64,000 bases of DNA, from contig NZ_AP024651.1 of the NCBI RefSeq assembly GCF_019977295.1, positions 4,588,001 through 4,652,000 of the forward strand, read 5' to 3'. The DNA comes from Arthrobacter sp. StoSoilB20. Lineage in GTDB: Bacteria; Actinomycetota; Actinomycetes; Actinomycetales; Micrococcaceae. The translations under genes and the position numbers were made by a program. Positions 7,853 to 20,166 of this stretch are shown piece by piece (position 1 is the stretch's first letter; the number at the start of each line of letters is the position of its first letter). The notes beneath the pieces were generated by a model. It had not been told where the DNA came from. It was given only the letters and a program-made list of their open reading frames with translations, and ran no database searches.

Positions 7853-8725
7853 TCAGTTCGCCTGTCCAGTGCCGGTGTAGGTGAGCTGGATGGTTGCGCC
7901 TTTGCAACCATCCTGGTTCCGGGAAGTGTCCAGCATGGTGATCTGGGGCCTCTTCGGCTCGGCCACTCCCAGCGATGACAGGGTTCGATCCCCTGGCACC
8001 ACTGTCAGCGGATAGGTTCCTGCGTACTGGGTGAGCGTGTAGTCAGCCGTGGTGCATGGCAGGTTGGCTGCCGTCGCGGCGGCTGTCCTGACCACCTGGC
8101 TGATGGCAACCGTCAGATTGGTCACCGCGATGGCCTTGTTGTTGGGGTTGGAGATCAGCAGGTCCACGGATCGGGTGACTCCAGGGGCGAGCAGCCCGTT
8201 GACACTACCGCTCACGTCAAAGCTCCGTTTCACTTCCAGGACATGCAGTTGCGCCTGTGCGGACGACTCGATGCTTCCGGCCGTTCCCTTCACGATAAAG
8301 TCCGATTTTCCGGCCGGGGTACCTGCAGCTGTGGAGATTGTGACCGTGGCCTGGACGGTGCTTCCGGAGGTCAAAACCACCGACGACGGCGACCACGCGG
8401 CTGCCGCTCCTGCCGGCAGGCCCGCGGCTGCGAAGGTTACCGGTCCCGTGAATCCTCCAGTGGATGCGACGGACATCGTGTAGGTGGCTGACTGCCCCTG
8501 ATCGACTGTGCGGCTCGAAGGCGACAAAGTCACCGTGATTCCTTTGCCGGCCTTGGCCTGGCTTCCCTGTGCACCGATTGTTCCCTGCCCGCCATTTGTT
8601 CCTTGTCCGCCACTTGCGGCGAGTGCCGCAACAGGCACGAAAGCCACTACCAGCGCCAGGAGCAGCGCGCGCAGTGGTATTCCGATTCGGTGCAATGGCT
8701 CATTGGGCTCTGGCCGGGGGTCCAT
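7853..8725 (-). CDS. Secreted Ig-like protein of the SipW-type operon
   Basis: A 290-residue protein with an N-terminal signal segment (ALLLALVVAFVPVAALAAS). A Gly/Gln-rich spacer with repeated GGQGT motifs follows, then an Ig-like domain (VTLSPSSRTVDQGQSATYTM to FIVKGTAG, about residues 70-150) and a C-terminal domain (about 165-290). The latter has VSGSVNGLLAPGVTRSVDLL, a cysteine in LPCTTADY and a final QDGCKGATIQL. The same two-cysteine plan occurs in both neighbouring small proteins, so the gene looks like a domain-added paralogue. It lies 85 bp after the first operon gene. Confidence 0.78.
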   Translation of the reverse strand: MDPRPEPNEPLHRIGIPLRALLLALVVAFVPVAALAASGGQGTNGGQGTIGAQGSQAKAGKGITVTLSPSSRTVDQGQSATYTMSVASTGGFTGPVTFAAAGLPAGAAAAWSPSSVVLTSGSTVQATVTISTAAGTPAGKSDFIVKGTAGSIESSAQAQLHVLEVKRSFDVSGSVNGLLAPGVTRSVDLLISNPNNKAIAVTNLTVAISQVVRTAAATAANLPCTTADYTLTQYAGTYPLTVVPGDRTLSSLGVAEPKRPQITMLDTSRNQDGCKGATIQLTYTGTGQAN

Positions 8726-8810
8726 GGAAGCTCTTTTCGGACGGTTCAGTGCTGGGCAGGAAGATCAGCCGGGGACCACCACTCACAGGATGGTCCCCGG
8801 CAGGCCGGTG

Positions 8811-9266
8811 CTACAGGCTGGAGACGTTGACCGTCACGATCGCCGATTTGCAGGCGTCCTGGTTCACGGTGGTGCTGTCGTTGAACTTCAGGACGCCGCT
8901 GCCCACGGAGGTTCCGGCGGCGCCTGCTGCCACGGGGCTGTTGCTGGTGACGGCGGTGACCTCAAACCATGCGGGCAGGCAACCAGCCACGTTGGTGGTC
9001 ACGTTCGCGGTGAGGGCGCCAACCACTGTGCCGGAGGTAGTGGAGTTGTCGGCTGTGTAGGCCACGTCAACCTGGTTTCCGGGGGCAAGTCCGCCGGCAA
9101 AAGTTGCATGGAGGGTAACCGTTCCACCGCCGGCCGAGTTGGTCGCTGAGCCACTGCCCGAGCCCGTGGTGGTCCAGTAGGCGTATGCGGCTCCACCGCC
9201 CACAGCTACCAATGCCACGCCTGCGACAGCGGCTGTGATCCGGCTCTTCTTGGAAAGCTTGCGCAT
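8811..9266 (-). CDS. SipW-type signal-peptide secreted protein, first gene of operon
   Basis: A 151-residue protein starting with a twin-lysine basic n-region, a hydrophobic helix and the cleavage region GGGAAYAYWTTTGSGSGSAT. The AYAYW...GSGSAT pattern is nearly identical to that of the third gene. The mature domain is small and beta-rich, with cysteines in AGCLPAWF and QDACKSAIV. The ATG at 9266 has AAGGAG eight bases upstream, the strongest ribosome site of the operon, consistent with a major product. Relatives of TasA/camelysin form surface fibres; fibre formation here is inference. Confidence 0.82.
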   Translation of the reverse strand: MRKLSKKSRITAAVAGVALVAVGGGAAYAYWTTTGSGSGSATNSAGGGTVTLHATFAGGLAPGNQVDVAYTADNSTTSGTVVGALTANVTTNVAGCLPAWFEVTAVTSNSPVAAGAAGTSVGSGVLKFNDSTTVNQDACKSAIVTVNVSSL

Positions 9267-9670
9267 GATAAGACTCCTTGGTTTTCTCTGTCCCGGGGAG
9301 CCGCCTCGCAACCCCCAGCATCCGAACTTTGTTGTCGGATGAAGCGATGCCCCCAATGTTTCTGTGCGGCATGCTTGCGTGGCTACCCTTGGCTGTACGC
9401 CATTTTTCGGGCCGAACAAGGAGTCGGAAATACGCTCATTCCGGATGCAAGTACTCAGTTTTGGGTTGCGGACTACTTGGATGGACAGGTGGGAATGCAG
9501 GCACGGCGGGGCGGCGGGTACTCACTTTTGGTTGAGCCGCTCCGAGTGCCGTCCCCACGCTTCGGGATCCCCTGAAGCGCACCGGCACGCGGCCCTGCGC
9601 GAACATTGTGCGCGTCTTGAGCAAAAACTGCGCTGGCGTTCGAGTCCTGCGGGTTCATGACTTAACCCCC
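9267..9670. other. Operon leader / intergenic region with paired motifs
   Basis: This gene-free stretch should hold the promoter of the secreted-protein operon. Two direct repeats stand out: GTACTCAGTTTTGGGTTG at 9451 and GTACTCACTTTTGG-TTG at 9518, 67 bp apart, in minus-strand terms CAACC(C)AAAA-C/G-TGAGTAC. They could be activator sites. No convincing protein-coding frame was found. Confidence 0.5.
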
Positions 9671-9711
9671 GACGGCGGTCAGCCGCCTCCAGGAGGTTGC
9701 TGACCGCCGTC
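9671..9711. repeat. Perfect inverted repeat with nested hairpin
   Basis: GACGGCGGTCAGC and GCTGACCGCCGTC pair over 13 bp; the 15-base loop contains CCTCC-A-GGAGG, giving a nested stem. There is no T tract. It may terminate transcription or be a cruciform/protein site between lipA and the secreted-protein operon. The 9712-9910 stretch beyond it has only a 12-bp palindrome, GGAAGCGCTTCC, at 9759-9770. Confidence 0.7.
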
Positions 9712-9910
9712 GTTAATCAACGTTTCCGGGTGTTGGCTGAGGGCGTAAACCGGGTTGCGGAAGCGCTTCCAGGGAGTTGAAGCTGTAGAGCTGGATACGG
9801 CGACGCCCACCTCCATGCGGCCACCGCTGAATTTCCGCGATGTCCGTCAGTGGTTCTCCAAAGCATGGCGTGGCCCTTGCGGGCTTGGTGCAGGGGGTCG
9901 TGGAGCAGTG

Positions 9911-10028
9911 CTTAGCCGTGCCCAGCCGTGCCTGGCCGTGCCTGCCGTGCCTGCCGTGCCTGGCCGTGCCTAGCCGTGCCCAGCCGTGCCTAGCCGTGCC
10001 TAGCCGTGCCTGGCCGTGCCTAGCCGTG
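9911..10028 (-). repeat. Decamer tandem array at the end of lipA
   Basis: About twelve copies of CCTAGCCGTG (minus strand CACGGCTAGG) with single-base variants; two copies are nine bases long. The last copy includes the lipA stop codon and final His-Gly codons, so the array looks like slippage copies of the gene's own end. Confidence 0.9.
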
Positions 10029-11039
10029 GGCGGCGAGGATGGTGGAGGCTTCCTGGCGGGTGGTGCCGGAGTCCTGGATGCCTTCTGCGATGTGGGCGAG
10101 TTCGGCGGGGATGTCCCGGCCTTTCTTCCGCATCGCGGTGGCCCACAAACGCCCGGCCCGGTATGAGGACCGCACCAACGGACCCGACATGACACCCAGG
10201 AAACCGATCTCCTCGGCCTCGTGCTGGAGGTCCACGAACTCCTGCGGTTTGACCCACCGGTCCACCGGCAAGTGCCGCTCGGACGGGCGCAGGTACTGGG
10301 TGATCGTGATCAAGTCACACCCGGCCTGGTGCAGGTCCCGCAGCGCCTCGGAAATTTCTTCGCGGGTCTCGCCCATGCCCAGGATCAGGTTGGACTTGGT
10401 CACCATGCCCAGATCCCGGCCCTGCGTGATGACATCCAGGGACCTTTCGTACCGGAACGCCGGACGGATCCGCTTGAAAATCCTCGGCACGGTCTCCACA
10501 TTGTGCGCGAACACCTCGGGCTTGGAATCACAGATCGCCGCGATGTGCTCAGGCTTGCCGGAGAAGTCCGGGATCAGCAACTCCACCCCGGTGCCGGGGT
10601 TCAGTTCGTGGATCTTCCGGACCGTTTCGGCGTACAGCCAGACACCCTCATCGGCCAGGTCATCACGGGCCACCCCGGTCACCGTGGCGTAGCGCAGCTG
10701 CATGGCCTGGACGCTGCGGGCCACCTTGGTGGGTTCGAACATGTCCACCGGGGAGGGCTTGCCGGTATCGATCTGGCAGAAATCACAGCGCCGGGTGCAC
10801 TCGGACCCGCCGATCAGGAACGTCGCTTCCTTGTCTTCCCAGCACTCGAAAATGTTCGGGCAGCCGGCCTCTTCACACACGGTGTGCAGGCCTTCCTTCT
10901 TCACCAGGTTCTTGAGCTGGACAAACTCAGGACCCATCTGGACCTTGGCCTTGATCCACTCAGGCTTACGTTCAACCGGGATTTGGGCGTTGCGGGCCTC
11001 GACGCGCAGCAACTTACGGCCTTCAGGTGCGAGAGTCAT
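10020..11039 (-). CDS. lipA: Lipoyl synthase
   Basis: Radical SAM enzyme that inserts two sulfurs into protein-bound octanoyl groups. It has 339 residues, normal length. The auxiliary cluster cysteines are C55, C60 and C66 ([13 protein letters not shown]) and the radical-SAM cluster cysteines are C81, C85 and C88 (CTRRCDFC). It has the conserved ends [13 protein letters not shown] and [11 protein letters not shown]. It is the most distal gene of the glycine-cleavage cluster, which fits because GcvH needs lipoylation; lipB is not nearby. The 3' end merges with a decamer repeat array. Confidence 0.97.
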   Translation of the reverse strand: MTLAPEGRKLLRVEARNAQIPVERKPEWIKAKVQMGPEFVQLKNLVKKEGLHTVCEEAGCPNIFECWEDKEATFLIGGSECTRRCDFCQIDTGKPSPVDMFEPTKVARSVQAMQLRYATVTGVARDDLADEGVWLYAETVRKIHELNPGTGVELLIPDFSGKPEHIAAICDSKPEVFAHNVETVPRIFKRIRPAFRYERSLDVITQGRDLGMVTKSNLILGMGETREEISEALRDLHQAGCDLITITQYLRPSERHLPVDRWVKPQEFVDLQHEAEEIGFLGVMSGPLVRSSYRAGRLWATAMRKKGRDIPAELAHIAEGIQDSGTTRQEASTILAAHG

Positions 11040-11072
11040 GGGGTTCCTTCGTGTTGATCTGTAAATTCTTGC

Positions 11073-11133
11073 GTTGCGGGGCCCGTTCTGCGCCCTTTGG
11101 CCTCGGCATATCGTGCACAGCGGGCCTCACAAC
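11073..11133 (-). repeat. REP-like palindromic element, single copy
   Basis: Terminal inverted repeats GTTGCGGGGCCCG and CGGGCCTCACAAC bound a 61-bp element between sdaA and lipA. It ends directly at the sdaA stop. The same terminal sequence bounds the tandem elements at 49.3 and 59.3 kb. Confidence 0.75.
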
Positions 11134-12546
11134 TCAGCATTCGACGACGTTGACAGCCAGGCCGCCCATCGCGGTTTCCTTGTACTTATCGGACATGTCC
11201 TTGCCCGTTTCCCGCATGGTCACGATCACCTCATCCAACGAGACCCGGTGCGTACCATCACCCCACAACGCCATCTTCGCCGCGTTGATCGCCTTCGCCG
11301 CAGCAATCGCGTTCCGCTCGATACACGGAATCTGCACCAACCCGCCAATCGGATCACACGTCAACCCCAGGTTATGTTCCATCGCGATCTCCGCCGCGTT
11401 CTCCACCTGACCCGGCGTACCACCCATCACCTCAGCCAACCCCGCAGCAGCCATCGACGACGCCGACCCCACCTCACCCTGACACCCCACCTCAGCACCG
11501 GAAATGGACGCCTGCTCCTTATACAACACACCCACAGCACCGGCAGTCAGGAGGAACTTCACCACCACATCATCCCGGTTCTTTTGGGAAGCCTTGTCCA
11601 TCCCCGGGGCGTAATTCAACGCGTAATACAACACCGCCGGAATGATCCCCGCAGCACCATTGGTCGGCGCCGTCACCACCCGGCCGCCCGAAGCGTTCTC
11701 CTCATTGACCGCCAACGCGATCAGGTTCACCCACTCCTGCCAATACTTCGGATCATTCCGGTCCTTGTCCTCCTTCAGCAGCCGCTCCAACCAATCAGGA
11801 GCACGACGCCGGACCCGCAACCCGCCAGGAAGCACACCCTCACGCATCAAACTGGTTTCAACACAGGCCTCCATCACGGACCAGATATGCAGCAAACCCT
11901 CCCGGATCTCCGCCTCGGACCGGGACGCACGCTCATTAATGAACATGATGTCGCTGATGCCCAGCCCCTTGGACTGGCACCTGCCCAACAACTCCGCCGC
12001 CGTCCTAAAAGGCAACGGCAACTCCTTCTTGGACTCCTCCAACTCCTGCTGAGCGGCGTTCTCCCCACCCTCACGGACAATGAACCCGCCACCAACAGAG
12101 AAGAACGTCGCCTCCCGCACGATGTTTCCCTCAGCATCCGAGACAGCAAACTTCATCCCGTTCGTATGCCGCGGCAACACCGTCAACGGATGGAGAATCA
12201 TGTCCTCCACCGCATAGGGCAACTCCACCCCCTCACCAGAGGCACCAGCCAGGTTCAGCACACCGGTCTCAGCAATAGCAGCCAACCGCGCCTCCACCTC
12301 CTCAGGCAGGATCAGCTCAGGGTGGTAACCCTCCAAGCCCAGCAGCGTGGCAGTCATGGTCCCGTGGCCACGTCCCGTCGCAGCCAACGACCCATACAAA
12401 TCCACCCGCAACGACGCCACCGAACCCAGGACACCAGCGTCCCTCAACTCACCAGCAAACACCGCAGCAGCCCGCATCGGCCCCACAGTATGAGAACTCG
12501 ACGGACCAATACCCACAGAGAACAGATCAAAGACCCCAACGGCCAT
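11134..12546 (-). CDS. sdaA: L-serine ammonia-lyase, single-chain iron-sulfur type
   Basis: Deaminates L-serine to pyruvate and ammonia using a [4Fe-4S] cluster. About 470 residues with fused beta and alpha parts. The N-terminal beta part carries [16 protein letters not shown]; the alpha part has the Cys-containing segments [41 protein letters not shown] and a C-terminal VVEC ending in the cysteine typical of this family. Start 12546 (AGGAA seven bases upstream) is preferred over the ATG at 12552. It lies downstream of glyA, draining serine made from glycine into central metabolism. Confidence 0.96.
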   Translation of the reverse strand: MAVGVFDLFSVGIGPSSSHTVGPMRAAAVFAGELRDAGVLGSVASLRVDLYGSLAATGRGHGTMTATLLGLEGYHPELILPEEVEARLAAIAETGVLNLAGASGEGVELPYAVEDMILHPLTVLPRHTNGMKFAVSDAEGNIVREATFFSVGGGFIVREGGENAAQQELEESKKELPLPFRTAAELLGRCQSKGLGISDIMFINERASRSEAEIREGLLHIWSVMEACVETSLMREGVLPGGLRVRRRAPDWLERLLKEDKDRNDPKYWQEWVNLIALAVNEENASGGRVVTAPTNGAAGIIPAVLYYALNYAPGMDKASQKNRDDVVVKFLLTAGAVGVLYKEQASISGAEVGCQGEVGSASSMAAAGLAEVMGGTPGQVENAAEIAMEHNLGLTCDPIGGLVQIPCIERNAIAAAKAINAAKMALWGDGTHRVSLDEVIVTMRETGKDMSDKYKETAMGGLAVNVVEC

Positions 12547-12697
12547 GGTCATTTCCTAACCTAAGTAAAACGAAACAGAACCCGCCCCGCCCCCAACAAA
12601 CGGAGCGGACCCTCAAACCCTTCAGCCCCCATTTCGGGGAATCACTGCCAAACATGCCGTTCGCATCACGGACGCCGGCATACGCACCCTCCAATTC

Positions 12698-13525
12698 GAG
12701 GAATCACTGCCAAACATGCCGTTCGCACGGCACACCCAGCAGCAAACCCCCGAACCGGCGCAAACCCACACCACCCGGCGGGCCCCCTCCTGCCTAGGCA
12801 TCCGCCAGCGGGCGTCCAAGGGGGCATCGCATCCGCCCAGCGGATGCCTATGCGACCGAGCCCGCCGAGGACACCTGGCCCAACGCCGAGGACCCTGGCA
12901 CACACCCTCCATTTCGAGGAATCGCTGCCAAACATGCCGTTCGCACGGCACCACCAGCAGCGAACCCCCGAACCGGCGCAAACCCACACCACCAAGCAGG
13001 CCCCCTTTGGGCTTGGGGTCCGGCGGCGGGCGTCCAAGGGAGCATCGCATCCGCCCAGCGGGGGCCTATGCGACCGAGCCCGCCGAGAACACCTGGCCCA
13101 ACCCCGAGGACCCTGACACACACCCTCCAATTCGAGGAATCGCTGCCAAAACATGCCATGCGCACGGCACCCCCAGCAGCAAACCCCCGAACCGGGCGAA
13201 CCCACACCGCCAGGCAGGCCACCTCGGGCCTAGGCATCCGGCAGCGGGCGTCCAAGGGAGCATCGCATCCGCTCAGCGGGTGCCTATGCGACCGAGCCCG
13301 CCGAGAACACCTGGCCCAACCCCGAGGACCCTGACACACACCCTCCATTTCGAGGAATCGCTGCCAAACATGCCGTTCGCACGGCACCCCCAGCAGCGAA
13401 CCCCCGAACCGGCGCGAACCCACACCACCCGGCAGGGCCCCGTGCCTAGGCATCCGGCAGCGGGCGTCCAAGGGAGCATCGCATCCGGCCAGCGAATGCC
13501 TATGCGACCGAGCCCGCCGAGGACT
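12698..13525. repeat. 218-bp tandem repeat array
   Basis: The phrase GAGGAATCRCTGCCAAA recurs at 12698, 12916, 13134 and 13352, exactly 218 bp apart, giving three full copies and one truncated copy. Each unit also contains CAGCGGGCGTCCAAGGG and TGCGACCGAGCCCGCCGAG. The array fills most of the 1.0-kb gap between glyA and sdaA. The remaining 12553-12697 holds only a partial unit and the sdaA leader. Long open frames here are shadows of the repeat. Confidence 0.9.
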
Positions 13526-13555
13526 TCAGGCCCATCGGCCAATGCAACCGAGCGG

Positions 13556-14875
13556 CTAGCTCAGGTTCGCGACCCCCGGGTACAGCGGGTGCGCCTTCGC
13601 GAGGACATCGACCCGGTGCCGCAGGCCGGAAAGGTCCGCGTCGGCGTCGGCGATCAAAACTTCGGCGATGATGTCCGCAACCTCACGGAAGGCTGCCTCC
13701 CCGAACCCGCGGGTAGCCAAAGCCGGCGTGCCGATCCGGAGACCGGAGGTGACCATGGGCGGGCGTGGGTCGAAGGGCACGGCGTTGCGGTTGACTGTGA
13801 TATCGACGGCGGCGAGGCGGTCCTCGGCTTGCTGGCCGTCGAGCTCGCAGTTTCGGAGATCGACGAGGACAAGGTGAACGTCGGTTCCGCCGGACACCAC
13901 GGAGATCCCCTTAGCGGCGACGTCGGGCTGGATCAGTCGCTCGGCGAGGATGCGCGAGCCCGCGAGGACACGTTCCTGGCGCTCACGGAATTCCTCGGAA
14001 GCGGCGATCTTGAATGCCACGGCCTTGCCCGCGATCACGTGCTCGAGCGGCCCGCCCTGCTGCCCTGGGAACACGGCCGAGTTGATCTTCTTGGCGATGT
14101 CGGCGTCGTTGGAGAGGATGATGCCGCCACGCGGACCGGCGAGGGTCTTGTGGGTGGTGGACGTGGTGACGTGCGCATGCGGAACCGGCGAGGGGTGCAG
14201 GCCCGCGGCAACCAGGCCGGCGAAGTGGGCCATGTCCACCATCAGGTAGGCACCCACGGAGTCGGCGATCCTGCGGAATTCAGCAAAGTCCAGCTGCCGC
14301 GCATAGGCGGACCAGCCGGCGACAATCAGTGCCGGTTTGTGCTCCAAGGCCAGGCGCTCGACCTCGGCCATGTCCACGGTGTGGGTGTCCTCGCGGACGC
14401 CGTAAGGGACCACGTTGTAGAGCTTGCCGGAGAAGTTGATGCGCATACCGTGGGTCAGGTGCCCGCCGTGGGCGAGGTTCAGGCCCATGATGGTGTCGCC
14501 CGGTTTGATGAGGGCGTGCATCACCGAGGCGTTGGCCTGCGCACCGGAGTGAGGCTGGACGTTCGCGAACTCCGCGCCAAACAGTGCCTTGATACGGTCA
14601 ATCGCGAGCTGCTCGATCACATCAACGTGCTCGCAGCCACCGTAGTATCGCTTGCCGGGGTAGCCCTCGGCGTACTTGTTGGTCAACACCGAACCCTGGG
14701 CCTGCATCACGGCAACGGCCGTGTGGTTCTCCGAGGCGATCATTTCCAAGCCGTCGCGCTGGCGACCCAGTTCGTCGTCGATCTTCGCAGCGACCTCAGG
14801 ATCCAGCTCGGACAACTGGGCGTCCAGCGACGCCGACGCCACTTGCTGGTACTCAGTTACAGATACCGGGTTCAC
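13556..14875 (-). CDS. glyA: Serine hydroxymethyltransferase
   Basis: PLP enzyme interconverting glycine plus methylene-THF with serine. It has 439 residues. The Schiff-base lysine is K243 in [16 protein letters not shown]; other marks are the N-terminal [20 protein letters not shown] and [10 protein letters not shown] segments. The GTG start overlaps the gcvH stop by four bases (GTGA), so both are on one message. Placement between gcvH and sdaA makes a glycine to serine to pyruvate route. Confidence 0.97.
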   Translation of the reverse strand: MNPVSVTEYQQVASASLDAQLSELDPEVAAKIDDELGRQRDGLEMIASENHTAVAVMQAQGSVLTNKYAEGYPGKRYYGGCEHVDVIEQLAIDRIKALFGAEFANVQPHSGAQANASVMHALIKPGDTIMGLNLAHGGHLTHGMRINFSGKLYNVVPYGVREDTHTVDMAEVERLALEHKPALIVAGWSAYARQLDFAEFRRIADSVGAYLMVDMAHFAGLVAAGLHPSPVPHAHVTTSTTHKTLAGPRGGIILSNDADIAKKINSAVFPGQQGGPLEHVIAGKAVAFKIAASEEFRERQERVLAGSRILAERLIQPDVAAKGISVVSGGTDVHLVLVDLRNCELDGQQAEDRLAAVDITVNRNAVPFDPRPPMVTSGLRIGTPALATRGFGEAAFREVADIIAEVLIADADADLSGLRHRVDVLAKAHPLYPGVANLS

Positions 14876-15255
14876 AGTTCTCCACCGTTCGTTGCAGCGT
14901 ATTCTTCGGCCGTCATGAGCGGCCCTTCCTCCGTGGCGGCCACCTTGAACAACCAGCCCGCGCCGTAGGGATCGTTGTTGATCAGGGCCGGATCGGTAAC
15001 AACGGCGTCATTGATCTCGGTCACCTCCCCCGTCACGGGCGAGTAGAGGTCCGAGACCGACTTGGTCGACTCCACCTCGCCGCACGTCTCGCCGGCAGTC
15101 ACCGTGGAACCAACCTCGGGCAGGTCCACATAAACAATGTCGCCCAAGGCATCAGCGGCAACCGCGGAAATTCCAATCCCCACGGGCCCGTCACCATCAA
15201 CGGCAACCCACTCGTGCTCAGCCGAGTATTTCAATCCAGCAACTACTTTGCTCAT
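14872..15255 (-). CDS. gcvH: Glycine cleavage system H protein
   Basis: Lipoyl carrier of the glycine cleavage complex, 127 residues. The lipoylated lysine is K65 in [18 protein letters not shown]. It shuttles the aminomethyl group from GcvP to GcvT. It lies 585 bp after gcvT, a gap filled by repeats, and overlaps glyA by four bases. Confidence 0.97.
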   Translation of the reverse strand: MSKVVAGLKYSAEHEWVAVDGDGPVGIGISAVAADALGDIVYVDLPEVGSTVTAGETCGEVESTKSVSDLYSPVTGEVTEINDAVVTDPALINNDPYGAGWLFKVAATEEGPLMTAEEYAATNGGEL

Positions 15256-15329
15256 TCCAATTCCTTACTTCTCGTATACCTAAAAATGTTGTGTTCCGCG
15301 GTCCCTGGCTGGGTGGCGGAGACCCGAAC

Positions 15330-15405
15330 TCCTCCGCGTGCTCGGTCGCGAAGACGCCCGCTGAGCGGACGTGCCGCTTCCTTGGGCGCACGCTTCCGGA
15401 GTTCG
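15330..15405 (+). repeat. Degenerate inverted copy of the gcv repeat
   Basis: CCTCCGCGTGCTCGGTCGC followed by ACGCCCGCTGAGCGG and CTTGGGCGCACGCTTCCGGA is a diverged reverse-oriented copy of the 118-bp unit at 15503-15738. Facing the array, it could allow a long hairpin in the message. Confidence 0.6.
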
Positions 15406-15502
15406 TTACTCAGCTTCTGTCAGTCACAGGGCTCCGCTCCCGCGAACGGTGACTTGGAACCCGCCTTTCAGCAGGTTGCCTCGGTATCCTGGTCCGTGCG
15501 CA

Positions 15503-15838
15503 GCGTGAGCCGCGCAGCCCCAGCGGGAGTGACGTCCGGAAGCGGGCGTCCAAGGGAGCATCGCGCCCGCCCAGCGGGCGCTCCTGCGACCGAGCTCGCG
15601 GAGGATGACACTCCCGTCGGGCGTGAGCCGCGCAGCCCCTGCGGGAGTGACGTCCGGAAGCGGGCGTCCAAGGGAGCATCGCGCCCGCCCAGCGGGCGCT
15701 TCTGCGACCGAGCCCGCGGAGGACGCCACACCCGTCGGGCGTGACGCACCAAGCCACGCCCAGCGGGCGCTTCTGCGACCGAGCCCGCGGAGGACGCCAC
15801 TCCCGCCGGGCGTGAGGCACCCAGCCACACCCGCCGGG
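15503..15838. repeat. 118-bp tandem repeat array at the gcvT stop
   Basis: Two full copies (15503-15620, 15621-15738) and truncated copies to 15838, three bases from the gcvT stop. The core AGCGGGCGTCCAAGGGAGC and the phrase TGCGACCGAGC are shared with the 218-bp units between glyA and sdaA, so both arrays come from one repeat family. Confidence 0.85.
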
Positions 15839-15840
15839 AC

Positions 15841-16989
15841 TTACTTGACCCGCTTGTAGAACGGCAGCGCCACGACTTCGAACGGCTCGGCTTTACCGCG
15901 CAGGTCAACCTCGACGATCGTGCCCGGCTCTGAATGCTCGACGTCGACATAGGCCATCGCTACCGGGTAGCCGAGCGTGGGGCTCGGCTGGCCGGAGGTG
16001 ACTTCGCCAATGAGCGAACCGTCCTTGAGGACCGAGTAGTGTCCGCGTGCGGCGCGGCGTCCGGTGCCTTTGAGGCCCACCAGCTTCTGGCCCAGTGTGG
16101 ATCCGACGCCGGCAGCTTTGATGGCTGTGAGTGCTTCCCGGCCAATGAAGTCGCTTTCCTTGGCCAGGGAAACAACGGGGCCAAGTCCGGCGGCGTAGGC
16201 GTTGGCGTGGATGGAGAGCTCGTTGCCGTAGAGCGGCATCCCGGCTTCCAGGCGCAACGAGTCGCGGGCGGCGAGGCCTGCCGGGATCAGTCCGTGGCCT
16301 TCGCCGGCTTCGAGCAAGGCTTCCCAGAGGCCTGAGGCATCGAGGTTGGGGACGTAGATCTCGAACCCGTCTTCGCCGGTGTAGCCGGTGCGAGCCAGCA
16401 GCAGCTGCTGCGTGCCGCCGTCGAACGTTACCGGCACCTCAACCGCCGCGTAGTACTTCAGTTCCGTGACCAACGCGTGCTGATCGGCCGGCACCAGGGC
16501 CAGGAGGATCTCTTCGGCGTTCGGGCCCTGCACGGCGACGAGGGACGTCTCGGCGGAAGCGTCTTCCACTGCAACGTTAAAACCGGCCGCGCGCTTCAGA
16601 AGTGCGGCAGCAACCACCTTCGCGTTGCCCGCGTTGGGGACTACCAGGTACTTGTCCACACCGTCTTCGGGTGAGGGCCGACGGTAGGTGATGAGGTCGT
16701 CGATGATGCCGCCATCGGCGTTGCAGATCAGTGAGTACTTGGCTTTGCCTACCGCGACGGCGGACAACTTGCCCACCAGCGCATAGTCCAGGAAGGCAGC
16801 CGCGTCGGGACCGGTGACCCAGACTTCGCCCATGTGGGAGAGGTCGAAAAGGCCTGCGGACTTGCGGACGGCGTGGTGCTCAGCCAACTCCGAGGAGTAT
16901 TTGAGCGGCATCTGCCAGCCACCAAAGTCCGTGAAGGAGGCGCCGGCCTTTTTGTGCTGCTCATAGAGAGCGGTGTAATTCTCAGACAT
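15841..16989 (-). CDS. gcvT: Glycine cleavage system T protein (aminomethyltransferase)
   Basis: Transfers the aminomethyl carbon from lipoyl-GcvH to tetrahydrofolate and releases ammonia. It has 382 residues. Marks are the N-terminal FGGWQMPLKYSSELAEH, LFDLSHMGEVWV, and RTGYTGEDGFEIYVP in the middle, with GEVTSGQPSPTLGYPVAMAYV near the C-terminus. It starts 11 bp after gcvP, so they are co-transcribed. Confidence 0.97.
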   Translation of the reverse strand: MSENYTALYEQHKKAGASFTDFGGWQMPLKYSSELAEHHAVRKSAGLFDLSHMGEVWVTGPDAAAFLDYALVGKLSAVAVGKAKYSLICNADGGIIDDLITYRRPSPEDGVDKYLVVPNAGNAKVVAAALLKRAAGFNVAVEDASAETSLVAVQGPNAEEILLALVPADQHALVTELKYYAAVEVPVTFDGGTQQLLLARTGYTGEDGFEIYVPNLDASGLWEALLEAGEGHGLIPAGLAARDSLRLEAGMPLYGNELSIHANAYAAGLGPVVSLAKESDFIGREALTAIKAAGVGSTLGQKLVGLKGTGRRAARGHYSVLKDGSLIGEVTSGQPSPTLGYPVAMAYVDVEHSEPGTIVEVDLRGKAEPFEVVALPFYKRVK

Positions 16990-17000
16990 GTGGGGAGTCC

Positions 17001-19886
<2,886 letters not shown>

Positions 19887-19929
19887 GATTCAGGCGCCCA
19901 GTGAGCGCCACGATGATGTGGGGTTCCTC

Positions 19930-20127
19930 CCCGCTCTGTATTGGACCTGAGAGATTCCGCAGACTGTGTTTCCACATGCCGTCTGCTTGCACCGTCGGTG
20001 AGCCCGGTTACCCGGACTGCTTTCCAGAGTTGCCTACCCGCGGCGGTACATGGGCCTGAGAGATTCCTGGGGAGGATTTGCTCCTACGGCGCCTGACTGG
20101 ATGTACCGGCAGGACTCTCCCGCCGCA
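19930..20127 (-). promoter_or_regulatory. Tandem glycine riboswitch
   Basis: On the minus strand two aptamer-like units follow each other. Each ends with the conserved GGAATCTCTCAGG (near 19949-19956 and 20059-20071) and starts with a GGGAGAGTCCTGC or GGCAACTCTGGAAAG segment. The pair matches the two-aptamer glycine riboswitch (gcvT element), which usually turns gcv genes on when glycine is plentiful. It lies in the leader of gcvP. Confidence 0.9.
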
Positions 20128-20166
20128 GATCAAAAGCGTTGCATCACCATGAGTGACACGCTTCAC

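Noticed and set aside
12716..14968. A 750-codon plus-strand open frame across glyA and the 218-bp array
   Set aside because: It is antisense to glyA and gcvH and its first third is repeat sequence. High GC makes long antisense frames common; glyA itself is complete with its PLP lysine.
15214..15744. Plus-strand 176-codon frame in the gcvT-gcvH gap
   Set aside because: Built from the 118-bp repeats; no family similarity and no ribosome site.
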